DNA of 64,000 nucleotides from JBBIPA01 sp037443085 (GCA_037443085.1 JBBIPA010000005.1:22600-86599); one strand, 5' to 3'. Shown: positions 24,919 through 33,882, counted from the first letter of the stretch. Numbers and translations are program-made. Notes: a model not told the origin generated them from the letters alone.

Positions 24919-27438
24919 TCATCCATCCCATTTCTCAATCTCTATCAAGCAAGAATTGGGAGCCATACCCGGCGCATTTTTCGACAGCATCCGCGAAGGG
25001 GTTATCAAATTCACACAGCCCGCTTTATCTATGGTGCCGGCCCTCCCTGGCTCCAGCGGGTCATACTGGGCGCAGGATTCATAGCTGTGCACCACTCCAG
25101 GTCGTATGCGCTCGGTAATCTTAGCCAGACCGAGCACACCCCCACGGTCATTGTAAATCTTGACCACATCACCATTCTTTATCCCTCTGGGTTCAGCATC
25201 CTGCAGGTGAATTCGTATCGTCTGATAGTAGTAGCCCTCCTTAAACAAACGATGACCCGGGATTTCCCGTATCCAGGAATCACGTCTATCGTAATGAGTG
25301 TGATAGGAATATCTCACATGTGGCGATAATAATTGCAACGGATATTTCCGGGCAAGTTTGGACTCCAGCCCCTCCCAACTGGGGATGTATCTGGCCATAG
25401 GCGCCCGTTCTTCATCATCAGGCATGTGCCTCTTCAAGCTTTCAGAGACAAACTCTATCTTACCGCTATAAGATGCCAGCTCATGTGCCTTTGCTGTACC
25501 CTTCTTAGGATTGCCATGAGCCGGCGTATCGCAGGGTTTGCCTTCATAGTACCAGCGTAATGCCACCACAGGTTTATAATCTTCTGGAACCGGAACTATG
25601 AAGTAGCCCTTCTTCTGGAACTCTTCGAATGATATGTGCTTGGGGAGGTCGGTTACACCGAATATTGCCTTTGTCCAGTCTTCCGCCGTCTTCCCTTCGG
25701 TATAATCCTCTTTTATACCCAATTTTTCTGCGAGCAAGGTGAAGATGTCGTAATCTGATTTGGATTCATAGAGCGGTTCAATACATTTCTGCTGATACAT
25801 GATTACCCGGTAATTGCAGCCGCTGGAAGAGTCCGCAGAGTATCCTCCTGGCTCTGCCCACTGGGAGATGTCATTACGCTCCAGATTAGTGCATGCCGGC
25901 AGAATAATATCAGCAAACCTTGTTTCAGTGCTCCACCAGCAATCCTGATTGACCACAAACTCAAGCTTGGGACTCTGATATGCCCTGACCCACTTGTTCG
26001 TCTCTGTCATGGTGCCGATGAAAGCACCTCCATATCGGTAGAACATCTTCACCTCAGACTTGCCCGGCATGGGATAGGTATACGATTTGAACTGCTGCTC
26101 GATTGACTGCCCGCAGAACCCCTCACCCACCCAGTGAATCGGAGGATTCAAGATAGCATCAGGGAAAAGTATCCGGTAGAGACGCTGTTCCACAGGATTA
26201 TCGATGCGCTTACTGGCTGCCCGTGTCCAGGATAATCGGGCATCAGCGTCAGCATAACCGGGAAAATTAAAATCAGAAACGTAGGGGGCACCTGAGGTTG
26301 TTCCCCACATGCTGACCCCAGGCCTGCCCCAACCCTGCATTGCCTGCAGGAATATCATCAACCTGGCCCACTCATGCCCGTATGCCTGTCTCATAGCGCC
26401 ACCCCAGCCACCACGAAGCCCGCATGACAATGCCGTCCTCCTGGCAGCCCACTCTTTAGCCAGGGCTGCTATTGTTCTCGCAGGAACTCCTGTCTTCCCC
26501 TCCGCCCACTGAGGAGTCTTGGGCACGCCATCATCTTTGCCCAAAACATAGTTCTTAAACTGCTCAAAGCCGACGGTGCGCTTTGCGATATAGTCTTTAT
26601 CATAGGTATTCTCCTTCAGCCAGACATAGGCGATGGCTAAAGCCATCGCCGAATCTGTTCCCACCTTTGGCGCAATCCACCTGTCCCCCATGACTGACGC
26701 AGTATAATTGCAGAACGGGTCGATAAAAACCTGCTTGACCCCCAGATCACGCAACCACAGACGCCATATTGCCGATTCCTGTCCACAGTAGCCTCCATGA
26801 GTGCTATCCGGGTCATTTGACCAGTAGACAATCATCTCGGTGTTTTTCAGGGCATCGGTAAGCAGGTCAGACTGCTCCGGGCATCCCAGATTCCAGTAAA
26901 AACCATAAACGTGGGGAGCGCCCCAGTGAAATCCCTCCCAGCTATCCGGATTATGGAAAATAAAGGTATGCCCCAGCAGGTTAAAGAATCGCTCAAAAGC
27001 GCTAAACCGGTAACCTACATAGCCCCAGTTATGGTGAGAGGAAGTGATGGCGGTGACAGCTTCCGGACCGTAGGTAGTTCTTATACGCTTAATCTCACTG
27101 GCAACTATATCCAGTGCTTCATCCCAGCTTATCCGCTGATATCCTGATTTGCCTCTGTTTTCAGTGCGCCTGTTTGTGCTATTGGGGTCAAAGTCCACCC
27201 GCTTCAAAGGGTATTGAATCCTGTCCTCAGAATAAACCCTTTGCCTTTCCGTTACGGTATACGGCGCCAGGGTAACCTTCCGGTGCGGCGAGAATTTTTT
27301 ACCATGTGCCTCGATCGTCCACGGTTTTAAATCATTCCCATCGATAACCAGAGGCCGTATTCTCACTATCTTCCCATGTTCCACATACACCGAGATAGGC
27401 CCACCCACAGTGCAGTTCGTGAAGACTTGCTCGGACAT
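24919..27438 (-). CDS. Transhydroxylase-like molybdopterin large subunit without a small-subunit neighbour (paralogue 3)
   Basis: An 839-residue molybdopterin oxidoreductase closely related to the copy at 12148. It shares the SSHHNWG and FHNPDSWEGFHWGAPH active-site stretches, giving His135, Asp165, Ser166 (Mo ligand) and Trp167, the same numbers as paralogue 2. Candidate Tyr positions lie in FPGYADAD and GGYSADSSSG. No N-terminal 4Fe-4S motif and no export signal are seen. Unlike the other two copies, no ferredoxin-like gene lies next to it, so it must borrow a small subunit, work alone, or be encoded apart from its partner. It forms an operon with a TatD-like hydrolase. Substrate unknown. 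Confidence 0.87.
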   Translation of the reverse strand: MSEQVFTNCTVGGPISVYVEHGKIVRIRPLVIDGNDLKPWTIEAHGKKFSPHRKVTLAPYTVTERQRVYSEDRIQYPLKRVDFDPNSTNRRTENRGKSGYQRISWDEALDIVASEIKRIRTTYGPEAVTAITSSHHNWGYVGYRFSAFERFFNLLGHTFIFHNPDSWEGFHWGAPHVYGFYWNLGCPEQSDLLTDALKNTEMIVYWSNDPDSTHGGYCGQESAIWRLWLRDLGVKQVFIDPFCNYTASVMGDRWIAPKVGTDSAMALAIAYVWLKENTYDKDYIAKRTVGFEQFKNYVLGKDDGVPKTPQWAEGKTGVPARTIAALAKEWAARRTALSCGLRGGWGGAMRQAYGHEWARLMIFLQAMQGWGRPGVSMWGTTSGAPYVSDFNFPGYADADARLSWTRAASKRIDNPVEQRLYRILFPDAILNPPIHWVGEGFCGQSIEQQFKSYTYPMPGKSEVKMFYRYGGAFIGTMTETNKWVRAYQSPKLEFVVNQDCWWSTETRFADIILPACTNLERNDISQWAEPGGYSADSSSGCNYRVIMYQQKCIEPLYESKSDYDIFTLLAEKLGIKEDYTEGKTAEDWTKAIFGVTDLPKHISFEEFQKKGYFIVPVPEDYKPVVALRWYYEGKPCDTPAHGNPKKGTAKAHELASYSGKIEFVSESLKRHMPDDEERAPMARYIPSWEGLESKLARKYPLQLLSPHVRYSYHTHYDRRDSWIREIPGHRLFKEGYYYQTIRIHLQDAEPRGIKNGDVVKIYNDRGGVLGLAKITERIRPGVVHSYESCAQYDPLEPGRAGTIDKAGCVNLITPSRMLSKNAPGMAPNSCLIEIEKWDG

Positions 27439-27656
27439 TGGATTTGGTAACCTCCTAAGGGACTGTTTAAGATAGGGCTAGAATTAGCCCATGTAATAGT
27501 ACTACAGGTTATTAAAAGAAGTAAAGAATTTTTCGCAAATAACCCTTACTTTTTTTCTGGAAAACAAGGGGGCATGCCTCAAGACATAGTCATACCTCTT
27601 CCGAACAGGATAACCAGTTTGATACTGCTGCCGCTCAGTGTATAATTGCTCAAACC

Positions 27657-28340
27657 ATGAAACAAGAGCGCATTAAACAGGTCCTGACCTTATTAAAAAA
27701 AGAATATGGCAACCGGGAGTGGCAACCTGACGATGACCCCATTTCCGTACTCGTTCAAACAATCCTGTCACAGAACACTTCTGACCGCAACTCCCACCGC
27801 GCCTTCGCTTCCATAAAAAGTTCCTTTAAGGTCTGGGCAAGGACAGCAAACGCCAGCATAACTCAAATTGCCGATACCATCAGGCTGGGCGGTCTTGCCG
27901 AAGTCAAAGCCAGATATATCAAGAACACGCTTCAGGAAATCAAACGCCGGCGAGGTGAACTGAACCTCGAATTTCTGAAGCAACTCAGCGTAGACGCCGC
28001 CAGAGACTGGCTGAGGCAACTGCCAGGTGTAGGCATGAAGACCGCAAGCTGCGTACTGCTTTTCTCACTCGGAATGCCGGCGTTGCCAGTGGATACTCAC
28101 GTGTCCCGCGTTGCCAGAAGGCTGGGCTTACTTGACAGCAAAATATCTATAGACAGGGCGCACCAGCTGCTGGAAGGCATCATTTCTCCAAAAAATGTCT
28201 ATACATTCCACGTTTTGCTCATCGAGCACGGCAGGAAGATATGTAAAGCTCAACAGCCGCAGTGTCCTGGTTGTGTATTACGGGAAATCTGTCCCAGCTA
28301 CAGGGAACTCAGCAGACTCGGCACTACTTCTTCACACTGA
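27657..28340 (+). CDS. Endonuclease III-like DNA glycosylase
   Basis: A 227-residue base-excision glycosylase of the HhH-GPD superfamily. The helix-hairpin-helix is LPGVGMKTA (122-130) with Lys128 at the catalytic lysine position, and Asp146 in VDTHVSRV is the catalytic aspartate. Four cysteines C196-x6-C203-x2-C206-x5-C212 form the 4Fe-4S loop typical of Nth. It probably removes oxidised pyrimidines, although the divergent sequence could mean another base preference. Its 3' end overlaps by 17 bases the convergent permease remnant. No obvious ribosome site precedes the ATG. Confidence 0.85.
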   Translation: MKQERIKQVLTLLKKEYGNREWQPDDDPISVLVQTILSQNTSDRNSHRAFASIKSSFKVWARTANASITQIADTIRLGGLAEVKARYIKNTLQEIKRRRGELNLEFLKQLSVDAARDWLRQLPGVGMKTASCVLLFSLGMPALPVDTHVSRVARRLGLLDSKISIDRAHQLLEGIISPKNVYTFHVLLIEHGRKICKAQQPQCPGCVLREICPSYRELSRLGTTSSH

Positions 28341-28578
28341 ACAGACGGGCACAGAGGAAAATCGTAGCGATAGCAAACACCAGCAGGATAATTACCTCAA
28401 GATACGGTGGCAATAGGGAATCCCAGCCACTGAAGGTAGCCCAGCGAAGAACGTCAACTCCATACGTTAAAGGATTGATATAGCTCAACCCGCGTAGCCA
28501 GGCTGGGGCAGAGTTCAACGGGAAAAAAGCGCCAGAAAACGGGGATAGCAGGGCTTCTGAATAGATTGGCTTTCTCAG
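28324..28578 (-). pseudogene. C-terminal remnant of an ABC-2 type permease
   Basis: A frame open from just after the glyA stop reads SPFSGAFFPLNSAPAWL, then LSYINPLTYGVDVLRW and a final hydrophobic helix. This is the characteristic end of ABC-2 exporter permeases (DrrB/NodJ type), whose full length is about 250 residues. About 85 residues remain, and the frame is in phase with glyA and separated from it by only the TAA. No start codon with a ribosome site is present, so this looks like a deletion remnant. Confidence 0.75.
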
Positions 28579-29853
28579 TTAGCAATCAATACCGGGCACA
28601 GGGAACTTCCGGCACATTGCAGTTGCCTGTTCCTTAACCTGTTGTATCATCTTCTGATCCTGCGGGGCTGAAAGTACCCGGGTAACCATTGCCGCAACCT
28701 GTCTAATCTCCCGGACGGTAAAGCCTCTGGTAGTAACCGCCGGCGTGCCCAGCCTGATACCACTGGCAATTTGCGGTGGTTTGGGGTCGAAAGGAATCGC
28801 ATTGCGGTTAACCAGAATTCCTGCAGCTTCAAGAGCCTCCTGGGCAACCCTGCCCGTTATGCCGGTTTTGGTTAAATCCACCAGGACAAGGTGATTATCA
28901 GTCCCGCCTGATACCACTCGAAAACCGCTGTGCTCAAGCTCCTGAGCCAATACCGAGGCATTCTCCAGCACTGCTTTCTGGTAAGTAACAAAATCAGGCT
29001 GCATCGCCTCATAGAAAGCAACCGCCTTGGCAGCGATAGCATGCATCAGAGGCCCACCCTGCATCATAGGAAAGACGGCGGAGTCAATCTTGGCGGCAAA
29101 TTCCTTTTTACACATTACAAAACCGCTGCGCGGCCCCCTCAATGTTTTATGGGTGGAAGAGGTCACCACATCAGCCACAGGAACCGGCGAAGGATGCACC
29201 TTGGCAGCCACTAATCCGGCAATATGTGCTATATCGATTACGAGCCTGGCACCGACTTTATCAGCAATCAGGCGAAACCGTTCAAAATCTATTTTCCGCG
29301 GATAAGAGCTAGCTCCAGCCATAATCAGCCTCGGTCTGTGCCCCAGAGCCAGCTTTTCCACCTCATCATAATCCAGCAGCTCGGTCTCGCGATTAACGCC
29401 ATAAGCAACAAACTTATACCATTTCCCGGAAAAATTGACCGGGGCGCCATGAGTCAAATGTCCACCATGGCTCAAGGTCATTCCCATCACCAGGTCACCA
29501 GGCTCAAGCAGAGCAAAATAAGCTGCCATGTTAGCCTGGCTGCCACTGTGCGGTTGTACATTGGCATGTTCAGCAACGAATAATCCCCTGGCTCTCTGAA
29601 TAGCCAGCGTTTCAACCTCATCTATATAAGGGCAACCTGCGTAATAGCGATGCTCGGGATAACCCTCGGCATACTTGTTCGTTAGCACTGAGCCTTGCGC
29701 CTGCAATACGGCGCGACTGGCATAGTTCTCCGCCGCAATAAGGTTTATAGTTTCTTTCTGTCGCCTGGCTTCGAGCCCCAGAATACGGGTAACTTCACTA
29801 TCATGCCTGTTTTTACTGCTCAATAGAGGACCTCCGAGGAATATTTCAAGCAT
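28579..29853 (-). CDS. glyA: Serine hydroxymethyltransferase
   Basis: 424 residues of a PLP fold-type I enzyme that interconverts serine and glycine with tetrahydrofolate, feeding one-carbon metabolism. Signatures include NLIAAENYASRAVL, the YAEGYPEHRYYAGC stretch, QPHSGSQAN, and STHKTLRGPRSG with the Schiff-base lysine. The N-terminus is about 10 residues longer than usual (MLEIFLGGPLLSSK), so a downstream start near LLSSK is possible. Its 3' end abuts the permease remnant. Confidence 0.95.
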   Translation of the reverse strand: MLEIFLGGPLLSSKNRHDSEVTRILGLEARRQKETINLIAAENYASRAVLQAQGSVLTNKYAEGYPEHRYYAGCPYIDEVETLAIQRARGLFVAEHANVQPHSGSQANMAAYFALLEPGDLVMGMTLSHGGHLTHGAPVNFSGKWYKFVAYGVNRETELLDYDEVEKLALGHRPRLIMAGASSYPRKIDFERFRLIADKVGARLVIDIAHIAGLVAAKVHPSPVPVADVVTSSTHKTLRGPRSGFVMCKKEFAAKIDSAVFPMMQGGPLMHAIAAKAVAFYEAMQPDFVTYQKAVLENASVLAQELEHSGFRVVSGGTDNHLVLVDLTKTGITGRVAQEALEAAGILVNRNAIPFDPKPPQIASGIRLGTPAVTTRGFTVREIRQVAAMVTRVLSAPQDQKMIQQVKEQATAMCRKFPVPGIDC

Positions 29854-29986
29854 AATATCACCGTATCCCGATTAAGGTCAACCAGAACATACAATGGAGA
29901 TTGTTAAACCATCCCAAATCTGCGTTTGCCAAAATCTTCGCAGTCTGTATATACTTTATTCCAGTCCATGACCCGGGAAGAAAGCA

Positions 29987-30388
29987 ATGAGACCACGACT
30001 TAATAGTAACCAGCTCGCCTTCCTGCTGACCGTATTGCTCGTGGTTCCGATGCTCCTTACGGGATGCGCCATATCAGCTAACCACTCACCCAGGATATCA
30101 AGCATCAAAGCCGACACCATGCTAGTTTACCCTAAGGGTCAGGCAGAGCTGGAGTGCATTGCCCTGGACCCGGAAGGCGATGCCATGACATTCACCTGGT
30201 CCTGCACCGAAGGCACCTTCATTGGCAGTGGGCCAATCGTAACCTGGCGAGCACCCAATGCCTATGGCGATTTCCACATTATGGTCGTGGTCGATGATAG
30301 CAAAGGCAACAGCTCAAAGGCCATTATTACCATCGGCGTGGTGATGAACGAAAATCAAGAGTGCCAGACCTGCCCGGTACGACGATGA
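29987..30388 (+). CDS. Ig/PKD-like lipoprotein
   Basis: 133 residues with a signal peptide and lipobox (LLTGC, Cys27) followed by one Ig/PKD-like beta domain (ALDPEGDAMTFTWSCTEGTF ... DDSKGNSSKAIITIGV). It closely resembles the two repeats in the lipoprotein at 30922, so it is probably a duplicated, single-domain relative displayed on the outer face of the membrane. Its stop overlaps the start of the next lipoprotein gene by 4 bases (ATGA). Exact role unknown. Confidence 0.75.
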   Translation: MRPRLNSNQLAFLLTVLLVVPMLLTGCAISANHSPRISSIKADTMLVYPKGQAELECIALDPEGDAMTFTWSCTEGTFIGSGPIVTWRAPNAYGDFHIMVVVDDSKGNSSKAIITIGVVMNENQECQTCPVRR

Positions 30389-30774
30389 AAAGGATAATAT
30401 CCATAACAAAACCGCTAATATTCGCCTTGCTTATGGCTACCGTAATAATTTTAAGCGCCTGTGCTGAAAAAAAGGTGGGAACCCAGCCGCAGCTAACACT
30501 TATCGAACACAACTTAATTTCCCGTAATTTCGGCGATGTGCTTAAAAGCATCGTAGCTGTTGACGGTAGAGCTCAAAACACCGGTGACGTCCCGCTCAAT
30601 ACTGCTTCAATAACCGTGAACTTTTATGATAAGGATGGCAATCGTCTCCACACAGCTTCAGCCGTAAAAAACAACCTGGAGGCAGGCGAGATTTGGTACT
30701 TTAATATTCAGTTTACCAGCCCGGATGCCTGGAAGACCGTTCGCTATGACATTTCAGTGGACACAAAAAAGTAA
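30385..30774 (+). CDS. FxLYD-domain-like lipoprotein
   Basis: 129 residues from the ATG at 30385, which overlaps the preceding stop as ATGA. The upstream GTG at 30361 would add residues before the signal sequence. The signal peptide ends at IILSAC. The mature part (VDGRAQNTGDVPLNTASITVNFYDKDGN ... WYFNIQFTSP) has the look of the FxLYD beta-sandwich domain found in many small bacterial surface lipoproteins. It is probably co-translated with the Ig-like lipoprotein before it. Function unknown. Confidence 0.75.
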   Translation: MKRIISITKPLIFALLMATVIILSACAEKKVGTQPQLTLIEHNLISRNFGDVLKSIVAVDGRAQNTGDVPLNTASITVNFYDKDGNRLHTASAVKNNLEAGEIWYFNIQFTSPDAWKTVRYDISVDTKK

Positions 30775-30921
30775 CCCTCGTGCGCTCATAGTTGAGGATT
30801 TGCAGACATTAGCGTAAATAACACTCATCCTTGTAGTAAACCAGCATAATCTAGTATAATGCGCGTTTCAGTAAACGAAACCACTAAACAACTAATCCCG
30901 CCCCGGCAAAAAGGAGGAAGC

Positions 30922-32100
30922 ATGAAACGAAGGAATGCAATACTGAAGCTGTCCGCTGTTTTTCTGGTGCTAATTATGGCATTAGTAATGGGTAGTGCCT
31001 GTGGTCCGTCCAAAGCACCACCACCTCCAGCAGCAGAGCCGAAACCACCAGCCGCTCCAACTGGCAATCAGCCGCCCATTATCTCCAGCCTGACACCGTC
31101 ACAGACACAGGTCTACCCTTCGGGTACAGTTGAAATCCAGTGTATCGCTGCCGACCCCAACGGCGACAGAATAAACTTCACCTGGTCTGCTGAGGCTGGA
31201 AGCATCAACGGCGCTGGAACTTCAGTTACCTGGCAAGCACCCAATAAATACGGCACCTACAAAGTTACCGTTACCGTTAATGACGGCAAAGGTGCCTCCA
31301 CCCAGTCCTCAGTAACCATAGGGGTGGGAGCCAACCAACCTCCGCAAATCGCCAGTCTCTCCGCTAACCCGACTACTATCGGACCCGGTGGCAGCTCCCT
31401 GATAACCTGCGTAGCCAATGACCCCGATGGTGACGCAGTAAGATATAGCTGGAAAGCCAGCGACGGTAATATCTCAGGCGTCGGCAATAAAGTAACCTGG
31501 TTCGCACCTAACAAGGGAGGCACCTTTAACGTTACTGTCATCTTGAGCGATGGCAAGGGCGGAGAGACACAGGGCAATGTGGCCGTGACCGTAGCTATGA
31601 CCACCAAGACCGTGACTATTAATCCAGTCCAGGAGGAGACCGGCACCGTAGATTCCAAAGGTGATAAGGACAGGTCAAAATCAAGAGCTGGCGATGACGA
31701 TAAAAACACTGGCTACCGTGCATTCTGGAGCTTCAATATCTTCAGCCTGAACAACACCGAGGTAAAAGACGCCAGATTGATATTCACCACACGAGCCGTA
31801 TCCGGCACGCCGTTTGCCTTCACCGGAGGTCTCGGGGGATTGCGTCTCTGGCAAGTAAGATACGCCGACCAGTTGCCTGACTATCTGATAACAGGCAGCA
31901 AATTAGATAAAATGGGACCAGACCTCTATGCACCTCCCACAGTTATAGACGTAACTCCAGAAGTAGTTTTTCTGGTCAATGGTGCTGCTAATCGCTTCCA
32001 GGTAGAAGCTCTGTTCCTGCAGACCAGCAACGGCAACAACATCGCCGAATGGATCGAATGGTCGAACGTCAAACTCGAGGTGACCTACACCGAAAAATAA
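30922..32100 (+). CDS. Lipoprotein with two Ig/PKD-like repeats and a C-terminal beta-sandwich
   Basis: 392 residues from the ATG at 30922, chosen for its AAAGGAGGAAG site; the longer frame from 30859 adds a non-signal segment. After a hydrophobic signal comes GSAC and a Pro/Ala-rich linker (about 30-50). Two repeats of about 90 residues follow, each with DPNGDRINFTW or DPDGDAVRYSW and a closing DGKG...TVTV. The last 160 residues (KTVTINPVQEETGTV ... NVKLEVTYTEK) form a separate beta-rich domain resembling DNRLRE-type attachment modules. It is probably a cell-surface protein. A 12-bp terminator follows the stop. Confidence 0.75.
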   Translation: MKRRNAILKLSAVFLVLIMALVMGSACGPSKAPPPPAAEPKPPAAPTGNQPPIISSLTPSQTQVYPSGTVEIQCIAADPNGDRINFTWSAEAGSINGAGTSVTWQAPNKYGTYKVTVTVNDGKGASTQSSVTIGVGANQPPQIASLSANPTTIGPGGSSLITCVANDPDGDAVRYSWKASDGNISGVGNKVTWFAPNKGGTFNVTVILSDGKGGETQGNVAVTVAMTTKTVTINPVQEETGTVDSKGDKDRSKSRAGDDDKNTGYRAFWSFNIFSLNNTEVKDARLIFTTRAVSGTPFAFTGGLGGLRLWQVRYADQLPDYLITGSKLDKMGPDLYAPPTVIDVTPEVVFLVNGAANRFQVEALFLQTSNGNNIAEWIEWSNVKLEVTYTEK

Positions 32101-32126
32101 CCACAGTCATCTATGATATCGTTTAG

Positions 32127-32153
32127 AAAAGGCGACCACATGGTCGCCTTTTC
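32127..32153 (+). terminator. Rho-independent terminator
   Basis: AAAAGGCGACCA (32127-32138) pairs with TGGTCGCCTTTT (32141-32152), so the hairpin ends in a T-run. It follows the two-repeat lipoprotein and precedes the hrcA promoter. Confidence 0.85.
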
Positions 32154-32170
32154 TATTCCTAATCTGCAAT

Positions 32171-32199
32171 TTGCCACATAGCAGGTATTCCATTATAAT
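32171..32199 (+). promoter_or_regulatory. Sigma70-type promoter of the hrcA-grpE-dnaK operon
   Basis: TTGCCA at 32171-32176, a 17-base spacer and a perfect TATAAT at 32194-32199. Transcription would start about 32206, inside the CIRCE element that follows. Confidence 0.85.
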
Positions 32200-32202
32200 A
32201 AA

Positions 32203-32229
32203 TTAGCAGTCACAGGCGGAGAGTGCTAA
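32203..32229 (+). promoter_or_regulatory. CIRCE operator (HrcA binding site)
   Basis: TTAGCAGTC (32203-32211), a 9-base spacer and GAGTGCTAA (32221-32229), one mismatch from the TTAGCACTC-N9-GAGTGCTAA consensus. It overlaps the predicted transcription start and the ribosome-binding site of hrcA, so HrcA should block both initiation and, if transcribed, translation. Confidence 0.93.
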
Positions 32230-32231
32230 AA

Positions 32232-33260
32232 TTGGTTAGCGATTTAACCTCAAGAAGAAGGGCAATCCTCAATATCATAGTCGCTGAATATATTGCCACA
32301 GCCATGCCTGTGGCTTCGGAGACCATTCTGCGTAATTACCAGCTTGGCGTAAGCTCAGCTACCATCCGCAATGACATGGCTTACCTCGAACAAGAAGGCT
32401 TTATCGCTAAACCCCACACTTCCGCCGGCAGCATACCCCTGGTTAAGGGCTATCGCCATTATGTCGAGTCAATAGCCAAGGACACGGAACTCCCTTTGGA
32501 GGAGCAACACCGCATTCGTGACTCTCTCCGCAACCTGGAAGAAACCGAGCAATGGTTTAAAGTGGCGGCGGCCATGATGGCTCGCCTGGTTGGCAATGTA
32601 GCCTTAGTCACTTTTCCCAAGGCACGCCGATACCACCTTAAGCACCTGGAGCTGGTCTTATTACATGAATTCCTGGTTCTCCTCATCGTCGTTATCAGCG
32701 AAACCGTGCTCAGGCAGCAGTTCTTAACCTTCAGCGAACCGGTGACCCAGGAGCAATTAACCAGCATCTCCAACAAGCTCAACACTCATTACGCCGGTCT
32801 AACTAGTTCGCAAATCCTGGCAAAGAAACTACTGCCGACAGCAGAGGAAAAGCGGGTAACTGAAGCTGTAGCGGATATGATGGTGGCGGAAGATGAACTG
32901 GATTACCATGCCACCTATCTCGAGGGATTGCGACTGATGCTGGGGCAACCTGAATTCATCAGGAAAGACAGAATGCTCCGCATCATGGAGCTGATGGAGG
33001 CCCGGGACTGGCTCAAACCCATGCTTCGCCAGCAAGCAGAGACGGAACAGGTGCAAATCGTCATTGGCGAGGAGAGCCATGACGAATCACTTAAAGACCT
33101 GAGCCTGGTTCTCAGTCGTTATGGTATCCCCCAAAAGGCCAGAGGCGCCATCGGCGTCATCGGTCCTACCCGCATGGACTATCGCCGAGCTATTTCTACG
33201 GTGAACTATATGTCGCAAGTACTGAGCTATCTGGTTTCCGGAGTTTACGGAGAGGATTAA
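32232..33260 (+). CDS. hrcA: Heat-inducible transcription repressor HrcA
   Basis: About 342 residues. It has an N-terminal winged helix (RRAILNIIVAEYIATAMPVASETI, then SSATIRNDMAYLEQEGFI) followed by the GAF-like and dimerisation parts typical of HrcA, with the conserved end GVIGPTRMDYRRAISTVNYM. It binds CIRCE and represses the chaperone operon, and is itself controlled by the CIRCE directly before it. I favour the TTG at 32232, eight bases after GGAG, because the GTG at 32223 lies inside the CIRCE right arm; the difference is only three residues. Confidence 0.95.
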   Translation: MVSDLTSRRRAILNIIVAEYIATAMPVASETILRNYQLGVSSATIRNDMAYLEQEGFIAKPHTSAGSIPLVKGYRHYVESIAKDTELPLEEQHRIRDSLRNLEETEQWFKVAAAMMARLVGNVALVTFPKARRYHLKHLELVLLHEFLVLLIVVISETVLRQQFLTFSEPVTQEQLTSISNKLNTHYAGLTSSQILAKKLLPTAEEKRVTEAVADMMVAEDELDYHATYLEGLRLMLGQPEFIRKDRMLRIMELMEARDWLKPMLRQQAETEQVQIVIGEESHDESLKDLSLVLSRYGIPQKARGAIGVIGPTRMDYRRAISTVNYMSQVLSYLVSGVYGED

Positions 33261-33271
33261 GCATACAGGAG

Positions 33272-33838
33272 ATGCCATTGGCTGAAAACAATAAAACAAC
33301 ATCTGGGAATGAAGTAACTGAAACAGCAACTGGCGAGGATAGCATTGAATCGTTAAAGCGCAATTTAGAGGAGGAGCGGGAGAAGGCTAATAAATATCTG
33401 GGCAACTGGCAGAGGTCAGAGGCTGACTTCAGCAATTACAAGAAGCGTGCCGAGCAGGAGAAAAATGACTTTACCGCATTCGCCAACTCGGCACTGATTC
33501 TTAATCTCTTGCCAGTACTGGATGACCTGGAGCGGGCACTGTCTTCGCTGCCACCCAAGCTGGCAGACCAGACCTGGGTCCACGGTATCAAGCTGATTCA
33601 TCGCAAACTGAAAGCAGTACTGGAATCACATGGCCTCACCGAAGTAGAAGCGGTAGGCAAGCCGTTCGACCCGAACTTCCATGAAGCAATAGCCCACGTG
33701 GAAGGGAACGACGGAATGGTAATTAACGAAGTTCAAAAAGGTTATAAGCTCAAGAATAAACTACTCCGTCCCACACTGGTTACAGTGGGCAACGGAACGA
33801 AGACAGAAGGTAAGACAGGGGAGGAACAACCGGAATAG
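33272..33838 (+). CDS. grpE: Nucleotide exchange factor GrpE
   Basis: 188 residues with a charged coiled-coil N-terminal half (about 25-75) and the C-terminal beta domain containing the GrpE signature (VGKPFDPNFHEAIAHVEG, then EVQKGYKLKNKLLRPTLV). It releases ADP from DnaK. It sits 11 bases after hrcA and 44 before dnaK, in the usual hrcA-grpE-dnaK order, with an ACAGGAG ribosome site. Confidence 0.96.
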   Translation: MPLAENNKTTSGNEVTETATGEDSIESLKRNLEEEREKANKYLGNWQRSEADFSNYKKRAEQEKNDFTAFANSALILNLLPVLDDLERALSSLPPKLADQTWVHGIKLIHRKLKAVLESHGLTEVEAVGKPFDPNFHEAIAHVEGNDGMVINEVQKGYKLKNKLLRPTLVTVGNGTKTEGKTGEEQPE

Positions 33839-33882
33839 AAAATCGGTTGAAACTATAATTCCCTATCTATAAGGAGGAAAAG

